A DNA stretch of 64,000 bases from Phoronis australis (taxonomy: Eukaryota > Phoronida > Phoronidae), in the NCBI GenBank assembly GCA_002633005.1, contig NMRA01000642.1, forward strand, positions 25,874-89,873, written 5' to 3'. A program made the position numbers and the translations under genes. Shown here piece after piece: positions 1-13,900 of this stretch (its first letter is position 1; every line of letters starts with the position of its first letter). A model generated the notes under the pieces. That model was not told where the DNA came from and ran no database searches. It worked only from the letters and a program-made list of their open reading frames with translations.

Positions 1-3000
1 GTTGTGAGCGAGGACGTGACTGTTTTAAAGGGGTGTGGTCTTGGAGGAACGTCACTCATTAATGCCAGCGTCTGCATTGAAGCTGACGAGAGGGTCTTTC
101 TAGACGAGGAATGGCCGCAAGATTTTAGGGACGATTTTGATGGGTTTAAAGCTGACATGGAGAGAGCAAAGACGATGTTACATCCCAACGTTTACCCGAA
201 AGAAACTGCAAAATCAAGACAGCTGGGCAAAGTCGCACAATTCATCAAACGAAACGATGTTAAAGATATCGAAGATCTCGGAGATTACTTGGTGAACGCG
301 AAGAAGAAATCGCTTTCTGACTTGCACTACAAAACACCCATTGCAGTGACTACGGACTCCAGTAGTCGAGTGTCAAACCACGTGGGTGTGCCCCAACCGG
401 CCTGTAATGGCTGCGGTAACTGCGTGACCGGGTGCAACACTGGAGCGAAGAACACACTTGACAGGAACTATCTACCTGACGCTAAGTATCACGGAGCAAG
501 GATCTTCACTCAGGTACGGAAACGACAAACCACGCTTTAGAAATATGTAAATAGGCGGAATCGGGGTACACCAGGGTCATTCCACTTACAGAAACGGTCA
601 CTTAGTTACTACCACATATTTTACACCCACTGGTTTTTTTAAATGGCTTTGACTACCATACGCTACTTCAAATCGTACAAAGTGGTCCAATGGGCAAAAT
701 AATGGGAACTCGAATTTGACTTGGTGGGGCCTTTGAAGCAAGGGGGATTCAATAACGCTTCCGAAACACGAGCAAGCACAAAACGTCTGTTGTGATGAAA
801 GACTTAAAGCCCGAACGCGTACATGCACATGAACTCTGTTCCTGATTAAGATGTTAAGACAAGGGACCTTTAGTGTCACAGAGTGAAAATTAATTATTCA
901 ATAATTTCTTTTCCTTGTCACCAAAATATTTTGGTGTGTCTAAATTGGCATTTTTTGACTTGTTTCAAGTATATCAATGCCAATGTTCCAACCTTCACTA
1001 GGTTAAAGTGGTCCATGTTCAAGAGGTTCCTGAGGACGGAACCTGGCAAGTGACATACAGGCGTTGTCATGGCGACGAAGTATGCAAAGACGAGCAAATC
1101 GTTAGGGCTGATATCGTCATCTTGGGTGCGGGGTCGTTAGGCTCCACAGAAATTCTAGCGAGGTAAATGCCTGACATGGTTAAACGATGAATATCGTAGA
1201 ACAGTCGGATTGTCATCATTTAAATTTTTAAAATATTCCGCAAGCTTTGTCGCTTTAATCTAGCACATAATCTTATACTTGTAAACCGTTTGAAGCGCTT
1301 ATCCTGCACAGTGATAGGCCTACTTGCATATTAGCTACGGCATGGTGTTCAACGTTTTCAGGTCGAAGGAGCTGGGTTTGAACATATCCGACACAATCGG
1401 GATGGGCTTCAGTGGAAACGGAGATCAGGTGGGCTTCAGTTACGCCAACGATGAAAAGACGAAGAGCTTGGCCGTTTCGTCTGATTACGAAGAGGGCAAG
1501 GCCGACCCCCCTGGTAAGCTTCATTCTCTTAATTAGTAAATGCATAACGTTAACATTTATCAATTTATAACAATGACGTCAACTGTGATATCAGTGCATG
1601 AATGACGTTTGTCTCTCTTTTGTATTGGACTAGGTGACATTTGAATTAACCTCGATACAGTCGCTATTTCCACAATGCTTATTTTTGTAGAGCTCTATTG
1701 AACGTACACATGAAGTTTACAATGCGTATTTCCGGTGCTATCTAGCGGAAAGTATTAAACGAATGCACTACACGTACAGTCTTCCCGATCTTAGAACTAA
1801 ATCTAAAGTTACACGAGAGTTGATAAAATTATCAAGTGTCAACACAGAAAGCCCAATGAAGTACTGAAGAACTGTGAGTCCATGAAAACTCTAAGTATAA
1901 TCTTAAGTGCTGTTTCAAAGGACTTATCAAAACAGAAACACTTAAACACAAATAATAATACATCCGATGAGTGAGAGTCCCATACATGTACATGTACCAA
2001 ATCATTCAGCCAAACAGGTGAAATTATTGCTCTCCCTGGTCTGGTACGAGTTACTGACGTGTCTTCGTTGGTAGGAGATACTGGCGGAGTTCCAATGGTT
2101 TCATCCACTATCGTTTCGGTTGTAAGTTCGCAGTCGTCACTAAAATCTGTATTCGTGAACTGTTGGGAACGCGAAAGCATATCCTCGAAGACATAGACTT
2201 TCTTACAATGTGAACTGTTGCGGTTATTCGACTTGTTGGCAGATGTACGTCAAACTGATGTCATGCAACTTTTGATGTTTTATACCTCATATGGTTTCGG
2301 ATCGTAAATAAAAACAGTCATGGGTTTGTTTAGCTGACGCTGTTTGACGAGCACAGTGCTTCCAGGTTGAATCGTAGGGTTTTTGCTGTACATCGAAAGT
2401 ATACATTTGATTTATGACAGTGTGTTTTGTGTCACATTATGTATACTTTGAAATGATGCGCGTTTAATTTTTAGGCAAATCGCTGTAGACTTTTCATTGA
2501 CGTTGTAACGAACGGCTTTGAAAATAAAACAATTTACAATGACCTGAGCTCTCTACACAGGCCCCTGCATTACCAGTATCCTGGATTTACGCGACTTGAA
2601 AGACAAAATCACTCCTTACCATGATCAGCTGATAATACAGGACACTACGGTAGCCACAGCGGTGATCGACAGCTTCAAGGCCTTGCTGTTCTTAGGGTCG
2701 TCTCTGTACTCACACGACACTGACCCTAGTGACGACTTCCAGCAGTTTGTGGACAAGATTTCAGTAAGTTGATCTCAGAAGTTTTATAAACACCGTGGCC
2801 GTAGTGTACAGACATCAAAATGCACTGCATGATGTTGACGCAGTGACAACTGAGTTTTCTGGAAACTGTAATGACGTATGACTTTTTCGAGAGTAAACGG
2901 AACGGTGCACTCATTCGCAATTGCCTGTATATAAAACACAAAATTCATAGCAACAATCCGCTGTGAGCTTGTTTGTCGTCTTCAGGAGTTTCTATGGACA

Positions 3001-4954
3001 GTTGCAGATGACGTTGTCAAACACATTTGACAATCTGCACTTGCCAAAGGATAGGTGATATATTTCAAAGCAGGGCCCGAGCACTACATTAAACACCTAG
3101 ACAACGGACAATGTTGTCAGGGCTCCGTTGGCCGGTTGCATGGAACAGTCCAAAAAAGGGACACAACAAAGTTGTCTACCGCGTGTTTGTGCGTCTCATT
3201 TTCAATTTTTGGCATTGATAGAAATCAACTCCACGTGTACGTTGATTTTTGAATATTGTTGACAATAAGTAGGGATCTTTTCATGCGACGTCTCTAACTT
3301 AAAGATTGCAGAAAGTCCCTAATAATTTTGAATGGATCAAGCCTAAGTCTTGAATTATACAGGTAGTATAAGAAAATGTCACTTGTCAAAGAAGAGCTCA
3401 AAATAACGGTATCAAGCGACTGAAAACTATATAACATCTGTAAGTATCGAACGAAACAAATATGCAAAAGATTTAGGGCACTTAGTTGAGTCCCTACTTG
3501 GAACTGTTTCATGCAACCGGACACAAAGTTATAAACCACTGGGCAATTCTTTAACTCCAGGGTGACGCAGCCATGAAGACCCTCGGTCTACTCGCCATGA
3601 GCCATGATCACGTGGACGTAAAAGGGGAGAAGAACAGCGGCCAAATAAAACTGGACAAAGATGGCGTTAGGATCGAGTGGCCGGACTCCGGGAGGAGTCC
3701 AAACTATAGAAGGATTGACGAAGTAAATGTATTCTAAATTAAAAACATGTGCACACCCAAGAAATTAAACGTTTATGCATGCGAATTTGGAGGATAGAAA
3801 ACATTGGGCCGTTCTTTTTTCCATGTATTTTATATGCTCCTGCATCATGTATTGCCAGTAATGTCCAGCACTGCTAACCATTAAAACGCAGGTTTACAGG
3901 CTCGCCGCAAAGGCTTTGGGCGGTACCTTCGTTGAGAACCCACTATGGTCAGATCGTTTAAAGCCGATATACAGCGGTCGTGGTACAGTTACTGTTCATC
4001 CACTAGGAGGATGCAACATGGCGGAATCTGGGAAGACGGGAGTCGTCAACCACAAATGCCAGGTATTTTTGGGTGAGTCTCGACCTTTTGTTTACGATTC
4101 CCGGGTTTACCAACAATTGCCCCAGACTCTCAAGAATTAAGAACTATTGGTGAAATCTAAATTTCTGCAATGTCTTAAGTATAAAATACTGTATTACCTA
4201 ACTGGTTCCTTGTGACTGTACATATGTGTACACATGCTAATTGTCTTTCATGTTTTTCCCTATTTAACTCGTGCCCTGCCGGTTCTAAAGGACACGTGGC
4301 AAATACAGGCATATCTTGTAAATGTAACAGGGCCGTCCCGGATAACACGGCGACGGAACTCTCTTTTGTCCCCGAGATAAGAAAGCGCGTGACTTAGTTT
4401 TGGATATCAGCCACATTTTCGTGTCTCTCATTGAAATCAGGTAGGCGAAAAATTTCACATCACACATCCACGGGTATTTATTCTGTTTATCAATCTTTTT
4501 CAAGTCGGAGTTGGAGGCCACACCAAAGCTACATGTATGATATTCTTCGTTGGCATTGGAAGAACAAAACGAGTAATGCAACCAAGAAAAATAGTTAAGA
4601 GTCAGACAACAATAAATAATATGTGAAACTCCAGTGGCACGAAAACGACGCAGCAAATATGCCTGGCGAATTTTTACGGCATTATGTGTACAACGAATTT
4701 CGAGTGTCGCTGTGTAATCCGAGACAGCCCTATTGATGTTGGTTTTTAAACTATCTCTGAAATAAAACGTCATATGTTTATAGGTAATACTGGGAATGTA
4801 TTAAGAGGGCTCTACGTCGTTGATGGCGCAGTCATGCCTCGATCAGTAGGGATAAATCCCTTGCTGAGCATATGTGGAGTGGCTGAACGATGCATGCGAC
4901 TCATGGCCAACGATTACAACTGGATCATTAACTACGATTTTGTAGGAAATCCGG
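1..4954 (+). CDS. GMC oxidoreductase (cholesterol-oxidase-like) module, exons 1-7
   Basis: Exons 1-7 give about 514 residues. Exon 1 opens inside the FAD-binding region with the family block GCGLGGTSLINA, near residues 11-22. Residues 135-145 hold four cysteines spaced CX2CX2CX3C, as in some bacterial GMC relatives and reminiscent of a 4Fe-4S site. Exon 2 carries the second FAD-contact motif, ILGAGSLGSTEIL. Exon 6 carries TVHPLGGCN, with the conserved active-site His. Exon 7 carries YVVDGAVMPRSVGINP, the C-terminal FAD/active-site block. The family oxidises alcohols such as sterols using FAD; the substrate here is unknown. Exon 6 is ended at 4072 (GTGAGT donor) rather than 4062, because only that choice keeps the frame into exon 7. 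The first roughly 50-100 residues, including the GxGxxG loop, are outside the window. Confidence 0.88.
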
Positions 4955-7900
4955 GTAGGGTTTATGACAGGTAATGTCAAACCTACAATGTGCCAATAGG
5001 TCGGTAAACTGAAATACAAACGACTTAAACGATTCATTTCTCAAGCGGGTTACTACAGATTGGCCTAGTCGGATATGTGTCCGTTTTCTTTACTCAAGTC
5101 CGTGTGTTCGAGTCCCACTGAGGCCCAGTGGACACCACCATTAAGCCAACTGTGTAGCTCCTTAGCTCGATTGTATCCATGTATCAATAAATCAAAAATA
5201 TGGCTCTAGGTGATCAGGGCAATGGGTTCACCCGAGCGGCCTGCAAACGTCTGTTACAACTTGCATCAGCCCCTGTGCAGTTATTCTTTGTAAAAGGTTA
5301 TGGTTTGTACACGTCTTGCTCTTGATTGTCGCACTTCCGGTTTATCACTCAAGTTTGACATTACTCAACTGTTTATCCTAGCTACCATTGACTGGTCAAC
5401 GGCCAAGACACCCGGATTTAGAATTGAAGAGACCATGAAAGGAAGTTTCCAAATGACCAACAGGAGCAAGACCTCTGACCTTGAGGTCAACCTGACTTTG
5501 TCACACAAAGATTTGGTGTACTTTGTTGATAAAGACCCGAATCACCAGGCCCTGGTAGATGGCGTTGTGAAATGTCCTTCATTGTCTAAGCAGCCCTTGA
5601 CTGCGAAAGGTACATGTATGTGAAAATTACCCTATGCATTACAAATTGTCACTTATGTGGTGTCACTGTTGTTCTTTTACAAAAATCTTGTTCAACATTC
5701 TTCAAAAATTTATCCGCCGATAACCAAGTCAAATCTAACTATCAAACGTCAAAGTATATTACTAAAAACCAACCGCTTAAAGGTGCTGGTCTCACGTACA
5801 ATGTACAGGTTAAAGAAATACGAGAATCCCAAGTAAAAAAGTAAAATAAAAAAGTACTTTAAGCGTTGTCAATCGTTCTAAGCCAGATATATAATGTGCT
5901 TACCTCTTCACATTAATTGACTTACCCTAGGTATGGTACAAATGTTTGTAAGCGACACAGGTCCACATAGCAAGATTGGTCAACATTACATGAAATATCG
6001 ACTGCAGCTGCTGCCGCCTGGCAATAAAAACCAGTACTTCTTTTATGGGGAGAAGGATATTCGGAAGGATCGTAATTTCGAAGTTGGATACGCAGACACA
6101 ACTACCCTAGTATGCTGCATATACAAAGGAGCCAGTGAGAACGGTAGAGTATTGGAATTCGGGGATGCTGTCGTTATGCTAATGGAGCGTGGTGCGGTTG
6201 TCGGGCTCGAATACTCCGTTACATCACAGATAACTTTGTGGCATGTAAATAACATAACGTAAAAACACACTTATCTTTTGCGTGCACCAAAACTCGGGTC
6301 CTCAGCAACACGGTGTTTGGTGTGCTTACGACAAAGCAACCTGTCTTGATGATTTAAACATCATTGTGTAACTTGCTTAGGCAGTCATTGGAACCATATC
6401 GGAAGATAAAACCCGGAATCAGTTAAAGACTCACACTCCGTATGTCACAGATTGGATATTGCTGTACTTAGTGGTTGGTCTTACCCAACAGTTGCCGTGC
6501 AAATGACTAATCGCCAGGATTTTGAGTCACGCTTAACTGACCATTCAGAACTTATCATTCTTGACACACCTTCGTTTCCAAGCCACCATTTTGCCCTTCA
6601 AACAACACGTTGCCGGGTAAAACGTAATGTTTGTTAGTCGACATTACGCAAGGAGACGGATCTTGCGATAGGTCAATTAGCTAAAAGCGTAGGTCACGCT
6701 TTCGCGTTTGGCAGACTCGGAAAGGATTTTTCAAATTGTACTCGTTTTTAATCTGTTTATGGCCAAACTGGAAATGGTATCATTATAAAGGTTTGAAAGC
6801 GAAAATCAAAAGGCCTCAAATGAGCGCATAGATTATCCAATGCGACGAGAAAACTTGGAAAACAAATCTCTTCACCTAAGGCACAATTTATGAATCAGGT
6901 GACACGTGGACATCACCTCTGAGACTTCCCCGGGTATTTACTAGCCGGCAGCAGTTCCACGTTACATTTGAAAAACGAGCTCAGTTCCGTTAAGGAAATA
7001 TCTCGACTAATTGTGTATGCCATATTTTTCAATTTTTCTAAGTAGAACTTACAATGCTGTTTGCTGGTACATTTTTAAGACTTGGAACAAATTAAATGGT
7101 TTTAAAATTACTGTTTTCTGTAGTGTTTAACCGGAAGTTAAAGAAGACTTATTTTGCACAGGGTTGACATTTTAATTAAAGTTATTGTGTTTTGTGCCAT
7201 TCCTTTCAAGCTGGGAAATTACATATACCCACTTTCAATTTCCCATTTTTACTCTATTTCTTAATCAGTAAGTCGTAAGAAGCGTCCTGAAATTATTATG
7301 TTTTGGGCGTGATTTGCGCATTCTAAGACCTCATTTCATCATAGATTATAGACAACAGATATGCAACTCCGACATTTTCTTGCGTAGTATTCTAGAGGAG
7401 GCGCTACTCTCCTAAATTACCAATTTCAGTTTCCGGTTAGTGTATTGTGACGGGAAATTCTCGCATCCATTTTACAGCCCAATGCATATAAAAAGAGATT
7501 TCGGCATTGAAACGCTGTTCAAAGTCTTTCCAATAGTAGAACTATTGGTATCGCGAGTAGCTTACTTTTGGAAACCCAACCACACAACGGCCGACCGTGA
7601 TTACCAGACGACATGCTTGCCGGAACTAAAACTTGCTAATTTTGCCAGGTGACGTCACGGCTGATGCGTAACGTCACATATTTCGTCCATTGAAAATATA
7701 CGGAGTTGGCGGTCCATGTACCATAGTCTATGATTTGTTGTAAGAATAGCCATGCATGAAATAAGACTGGCTGCAACAATTTTATGAATTAGTGTACTAC
7801 AGCACAAATATCTCTTGCGAATTTATGGATTTTAGGACAATACAGTTGAGGTTGTTTAAGCTTCATGTGTGTACAAGTAGGTACATACATGTACGCCCGT

Positions 7901-10900
7901 GTGTGTGCGCGTACACCTGATATGAAAGACCCTGGTTCACGCTACGCATCTCTCTTCTTATTCCCCTGTGTAGATGCTGTCAAGATCGGACAAGGTTTGA
8001 TAAAGATGCCCCTCGCGTCATTGCTCAACTCGCTCACAACTCTAAAAATCACAAACGTGGAAGGTGGATTTGCAGATCAAGCTCGCCTTAAAGCTCAGTT
8101 CTTCAAACTCTTCTTGGGAGAGATTTACAACATTTACAGTCCTTTTGCCAGCAGTCAGATGTGAGTCCGAATGATTAACAAAGGTGTGGACTTAAGTGTC
8201 CTTTTGAGGTCACTTAAGTCAAGACCAACTGCTTTATGTCCCTGAATTTTCTTATATGTGAATATCATAAGAAAATGAAATACTTTCTTATTATGGTGGA
8301 AAGCTTTCTTTCTTACGTTTTTAAGCCACTATTTGATATGAGTATATTATATTAGTATATGGACTACAAACCAGTCGAATAAGGCTCTTTTGTAAGCGTT
8401 ACAGCTCCCCTTTCTGACAACATTTGAAGAGTGTGTCTTTCTGACAATAGTTGAAAATCTTCTCCGTAAAATTTCGCAACAGCACGAATTATGTGCTATA
8501 AAAACGAAACGTATACGAATCTGTTCTATACCGGATTTTTTGGTCGATTGCGTGGAATAAGGGTTTCGCGTTCCGTAATAAATCATTGAATTGGGTTTGA
8601 TATCATGAGAGCTACAACAATCTATTAAATCTTTGCCCGTCTTCTTCAGGGCCCTACCTAACAACAGAGTGAAGAGACCGTTAAATCTTCCTGACCACGC
8701 CCTGCCTGTTGTCTATCAGGTACTTACGGAAGACGACACTGTCAACAACCTGATACGATATCAAGGTGGGACATCAGTTGAAAATTGAACTGCTTTTGAT
8801 GTTGGGTACTATCCGGTCGAATGTAAGGGAAAAAATTGCTTACACTGTTTTGTAAAAGACGCATGCTTAGTAGAGTTAAATTTGTCGTGCGGTCCTCATG
8901 AGTTGTGTGGCACATGATTTTTGAAGAACTCCCGCGACTCAGAAAAAGCTGCTGATGCACTGCGACAGTGACCCCCTCTAACGAGAACCCTTTTCATTAT
9001 TGAGCAATTACCATCAATATCAGTTGAACCCAATATACATATCAACATAGGCTGTGTTATTTTCTTCACCAGGTGGCAGCAAAGGGCCGGTTTTGCTACT
9101 CCATGGTCACGGGACATATTCGATCTTGTTTACCCTGGATACGGTATCTGAAAACATGGCGGAGTTTCTGGTGAAAAGGAAATACGACGTCTGGTGTCTG
9201 GACTGGAGATGTAAGTCTTGATTTGATCTCCAAACTTCAATGTAAATGCTAACACTTCGGGAAACTAGGTCGCATGCTCGTCGCATACAGAACTGTAGAT
9301 GGGCGTATCCATTGTTTATTTTGTTTTTCTTTCTTGAACTGAAGATAATGGCGAGCATGTATCGGTAACCAGCTGGTGTGCACCCGAGGTACGATATCCA
9401 TGCGACCTGTATTGTTATGTCCAACAAAGACGCCACGAAGGATAACAATGACAGTCCTCTTAACCGATAACCATGCGACGTGCTTACGCCCATGGTGTAC
9501 ATCCTGCATGTAAAACAATGACTTGCGACCTACATACGAGGTCAATTGGCAAAATAACACAGAAGTGTGTACATTGGTGTAGAAGACTCCGATAACCATG
9601 CGACGTGCCTACGCCCGTGGTGTGGATCCTGCAAGTAAAACAATGCCTTGCTACCTACTGTACATACGAGGTCAATTGGCAAAATAACATAGATGTGGGT
9701 ACATTGGTGTAGAAAACTTTGTTATTTCAAGAGTCATGTGGAAGATGTTCATTTTTCCATTTCAAAGGTCTCCGTGATTGTTCGTGGCTGCCTTTTAGAG
9801 CATTTGGGTTATTGAGAGTCTCCAGCTTAACATGCAAAATAGGGTCGATAATTAACTCTGCATTAGCTCGTCGTTTACATATGCGTCCAAAGGCACTCTG
9901 CAAAGCCTGGTTCCACCGAGACTGTTATGACTTGCCAACCATGGAAAAGAAATGCATGCGAGAAATACAGCAGGAAAAGTATGTGGGCCAATTGAATCTT
10001 AATTTCCCTCTTCATTTACTTATAGGTGCTCCTTATCGACCAGAAGCTCGCAAACCTTTTACTCTGGACGACGTGGCCAAGTACGATATCCCATCCGCTG
10101 TTGATCGCGTGCTGAAGGAAACTAATCACAAAGATCTTGAGGTAAATCAGGCACAGTGTACCAACAGAGATCTTACTGTGTCTGCTTTAACAATTTTTGT
10201 AACTGTATTGACAAATTTAGCAGAATTTTCCACTTCGCTGCTGCAATATTTTTTTGTGCATAACTGATAAATATACCATAAGGCGAAGTCAGAAATGGAG
10301 GATGTTTTTTAACCGTATTCCGTTATTTCTACTCTAGACGTTATATCTTATTCATAAAAAAACACGCCACGCTTGACAATTTTCTTCCCCTGATTGGGTA
10401 CGTTTTGGAGTTTGCCAGACAGGGGTACGGGGCAAGGGTAAACAGTTGTCAAGTCCCATTGTGTACTGCAGCAAACCCAGGACGACGGTAAATTCTTTCC
10501 AAGATTTGGTGTAATTCCTGAAGGTGATGATCGACATTTGACCTCCCTTTGAACCCGAGTCGGCTTGAGAAATGAATTCAGCTCAGTCATGAACCTTTGG
10601 AATTATGAACCTTCTGATTTTAGGTCGTTTGGACTTTTTTGATTTTTGAACCTGCGGACATATGAACCTCCAGGACTATCGAGTGGTATCTTACGAGGAC
10701 AAAGAGTGAAACACATCCTGGACTCCCTTCTCTTAAGAGTGTGTTCTTTGAAATCGTCGAGTGAATTAGACCAAGTCGTTGATATCACGTTCGTTTCTAT
10801 GATTGACTTCTGTTGATACCTGCGTGTGTCAGACTGAGTTGTTTTAGATGTTTGGGTTCATTGCCTGTCCGAGTGTCTTGATCATTTAGATCCTATGTCA

Positions 10901-13900
10901 CTGTCTGGGAGCGCCAGCCTTCTGGATGTCACGACTTGGCGGCTTTCTCGACGGCAAGATTCGTTGTGTGGCTAATTTACAAGGAAGCATTACGCCATAC
11001 CCCAGTCCTCTGAACAAGGTAGGATTGCAATGTAAAGACTTAGAGTGCTTGTTAATGTGTTCAAGTGGAGTTGAATTTTATAGCTCTTTTAACGTATTCT
11101 AATTTTCCGAAAAAAATTTTAGTCTAACCTATCAAAAGGTCGGGATTTCGTGGCGCTGAGAGCAGTCGTACATGTACATGTATATTGCAAACACTGTTCA
11201 CTGGAAAAGAATGAAACCATTGTAAAAATGCCAAAAAAAAAACGCCGCATTACCTTTAGGTGTAGGTTGCGGGTGGGGAGGGGGGGGGAGGGGGGAGCGT
11301 GGAGGCACCTCTCGGCCGAAATGTTGGGAAACAGAGATAGGTTTTCGCTCTCAACATTTATTGCCAAGTAATTAACGATTAACTGAAAAACTTCGACACA
11401 TCAAGGTTGTTTTAAAATATGACTGCAAATTGATCAGACTCTCATGACATCAAATGCTTCCTGCGCCTGTGCTTTAGTCACTTTGTCTTCGACGATCCGG
11501 TAATCTGTTACTCTAAGTACAAAAATGAAAGTCAACCTCGTACTACGGGACAACGCGAAAGTAAATCCTTCAACAAGTCCTGGTGAGGGGACGCTCCTAT
11601 TAGGCGCAAAAGATAGTGTCATATTTGTTTTAAAAATAATTTTGCCGGATTTTAATGAGTTTTGCAAGCTTTTGCATTGCCTCATTTTTGGTGTCGACAC
11701 GTGTCAACTTGTAATAGGACACTGAGTTCATCGTTTTAAGGGATATAAGAATGTCACACAACGAGTTCAGACGAGTGGTATCGCATGTTTTATTTCACCG
11801 AAGCTTTCTTTACAAATTTCAGGTAAAAGTTGGCTTGAAGTTATCGAGCTTTTTTGAAAGTTTTGCACTGGAAGCCATTGACATATACGATGACGACTTG
11901 TCTCTCTTGGACAGAATGCTACAGAAATTCTCCAAAGGTAAGTTGTCGCTGAAACTACGCTGTATAAGAGTAAGATAAACATGTGGCGTTTTCACTACAA
12001 CTTTGTAACACTGTACCGCCCGCCAGTCACGCGATGTAAGCGGCACTCATCGTTCAGCATTCCGACGCTGATTTCTAATGACTGTTGGTGACTGATGGTA
12101 TGTTGTTTTGGCTTTTATAGTCGGCAAGCTTACTCGCAATGTACAATGTACATGTACTGGCTGATGCACCGCCGCAGATTGTACGTCTCCTTATTAAGCG
12201 CGCTCAACTGATCAACTCAATAGGCCTACATTTAACGCAGTACCTCCATGTCCTGGGTTCCTGATAATTGAAATTCATCCCTTTGGCATCAGAATAAAGT
12301 ATATTCGTTTTTGCGTTAGTGTACAGTACATTGTAATTATCCTCTTTTCCCCAATATTTTTTACATTTTCTCATCTTTTTCACATTTTNACTAAAAGTTT
12401 CTTTTCGGAAACTCACCCGGGACTCGGATGCCGGGTGGGCTAGCAGCCAAGCACATATTCACATAGTCAATTGTCCTGGGTGGGAGTGTGTCCAACATAA
12501 GACTAAGAGGTGTATGGTAGGTGACGATCAGAAGTCAAGGGTGACTTTTTCACAGCAGTTTCTCTTAAAAAAACTATGCTATGTCCAATAAAATTCTGTA
12601 GGTTATAGCCGACCCCACCCCCAGGACTACCAGATTTACGTACCCAATTAACAAGAATGAACATGAATAAGCTATTCAGTAAATATCGTAACATTACAAT
12701 GGAATAAAAATTGACACCTAGAATGAATTTTACTTTTCGAGATCAGAAGCACATTTTAGGTGTCATGAAAAATACACATTGTTAAATAACTTTTAGCCTG
12801 TTTCACATATTTTAATTCAGATCTTAAATAAGATTTGGGTACAAAGAATATTAGTTTCTACATAAAAACATGAAGATGAAACATCAAGTATATTCTGCCT
12901 TACCGAAGTAGGTTTGTCTTGCATTTTCTTTTGCTAATATTTCTCCGACTATTCTGTTACAGGTAAGAGAAAACGACTGAAACCAGCTGCCTGACCATCT
13001 GTTTTACCGTTTGACCAAGTGAAAAGCAATCCTTCAGCAATAACTTGACAGAATTGAACCTAATTCAAAAATTCTGCTCTTGATATGCCTGATTATGGAC
13101 AATGTTGTTTCTTTGTTTGTATTTGGTTGTTCAGTTTGCCATTTTGTTTTTAAATACATCGATAATTTTTATTCTCGAATCTTGTGCATAGCAGATTCTC
13201 ATTCGGCTAGCTACAAATGAAAACATACTTTTCTTGCATGTGGAACTTTTGTTCATAGACAAGTTAACACAAAAGTTACAATTTTTCAAAGGCCTTCTTA
13301 AGAAAGCTCTAAATATAATTACACACACAAACAAATCAAATGAAGGGAATATTTCCTTTTGATTCCTGCACATTTCTATAGGTCAACAGGAAAATATTTC
13401 GTAATCATTTCAGCTTGATAAAGAATAAGCACAACTGCACTGTATGGGGCTTTAAAACTGAAGAAATTTTGTGGTTTCAATAATTAGTGACATACTTGCC
13501 TGTTGATGAAAAAATTATTCCATCGTCAAAGTGTAACATTAACGGGCTTTCTACTGACAATAAGACAATCGATGCAATCACTGAATGTCATTTCCCCATA
13601 ATGTGTGCCAAATTGAAAAGATTTTACCATTTGTAAAAAGCCTTTCTTCTGAAAGGAAAAGTTAATGCCACTCAGTGAGAAAGAACAGGTATTTATCCCA
13701 GATGCTTTTGGTTTTCATTTCACTGGGATCTAGTTTCAATGGCCTATAGAAGCGCTTGTAAAAAAGGCCCAGTTTCGGCATGTGGCTTTCGTTCGTGTAA
13801 CCCCATTCAGCCTCAATAACATCCACAATTAGATCCTTGAAGGTACACAGAGCAGCATATCACTGACTTGTTTTTGCCCAAAATCTGACCCTGAACTAGT

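Noticed and set aside
2984-3060. Possible extra GMC exon after a CTTCAG acceptor
   Set aside because: No donor keeps frame, no family motif is visible, and exons 4 and 5 already join in phase.
4285-4773. 162-codon minus-strand ORF
   Set aside because: It lies almost wholly within a MITE and has no recognisable domain.
9249-9599. Minus-strand ORFs conserved between the two large blocks (with 16340-16690)
   Set aside because: Conservation only reflects the near-identical duplication; there is no domain and they cover a tandem repeat.
9719-10267. 182-codon ORF (and its twin at 16810-17358) as separate genes
   Set aside because: They are exon 13 plus in-frame intron sequence on both sides; the splice sites and phases explain the conserved part.
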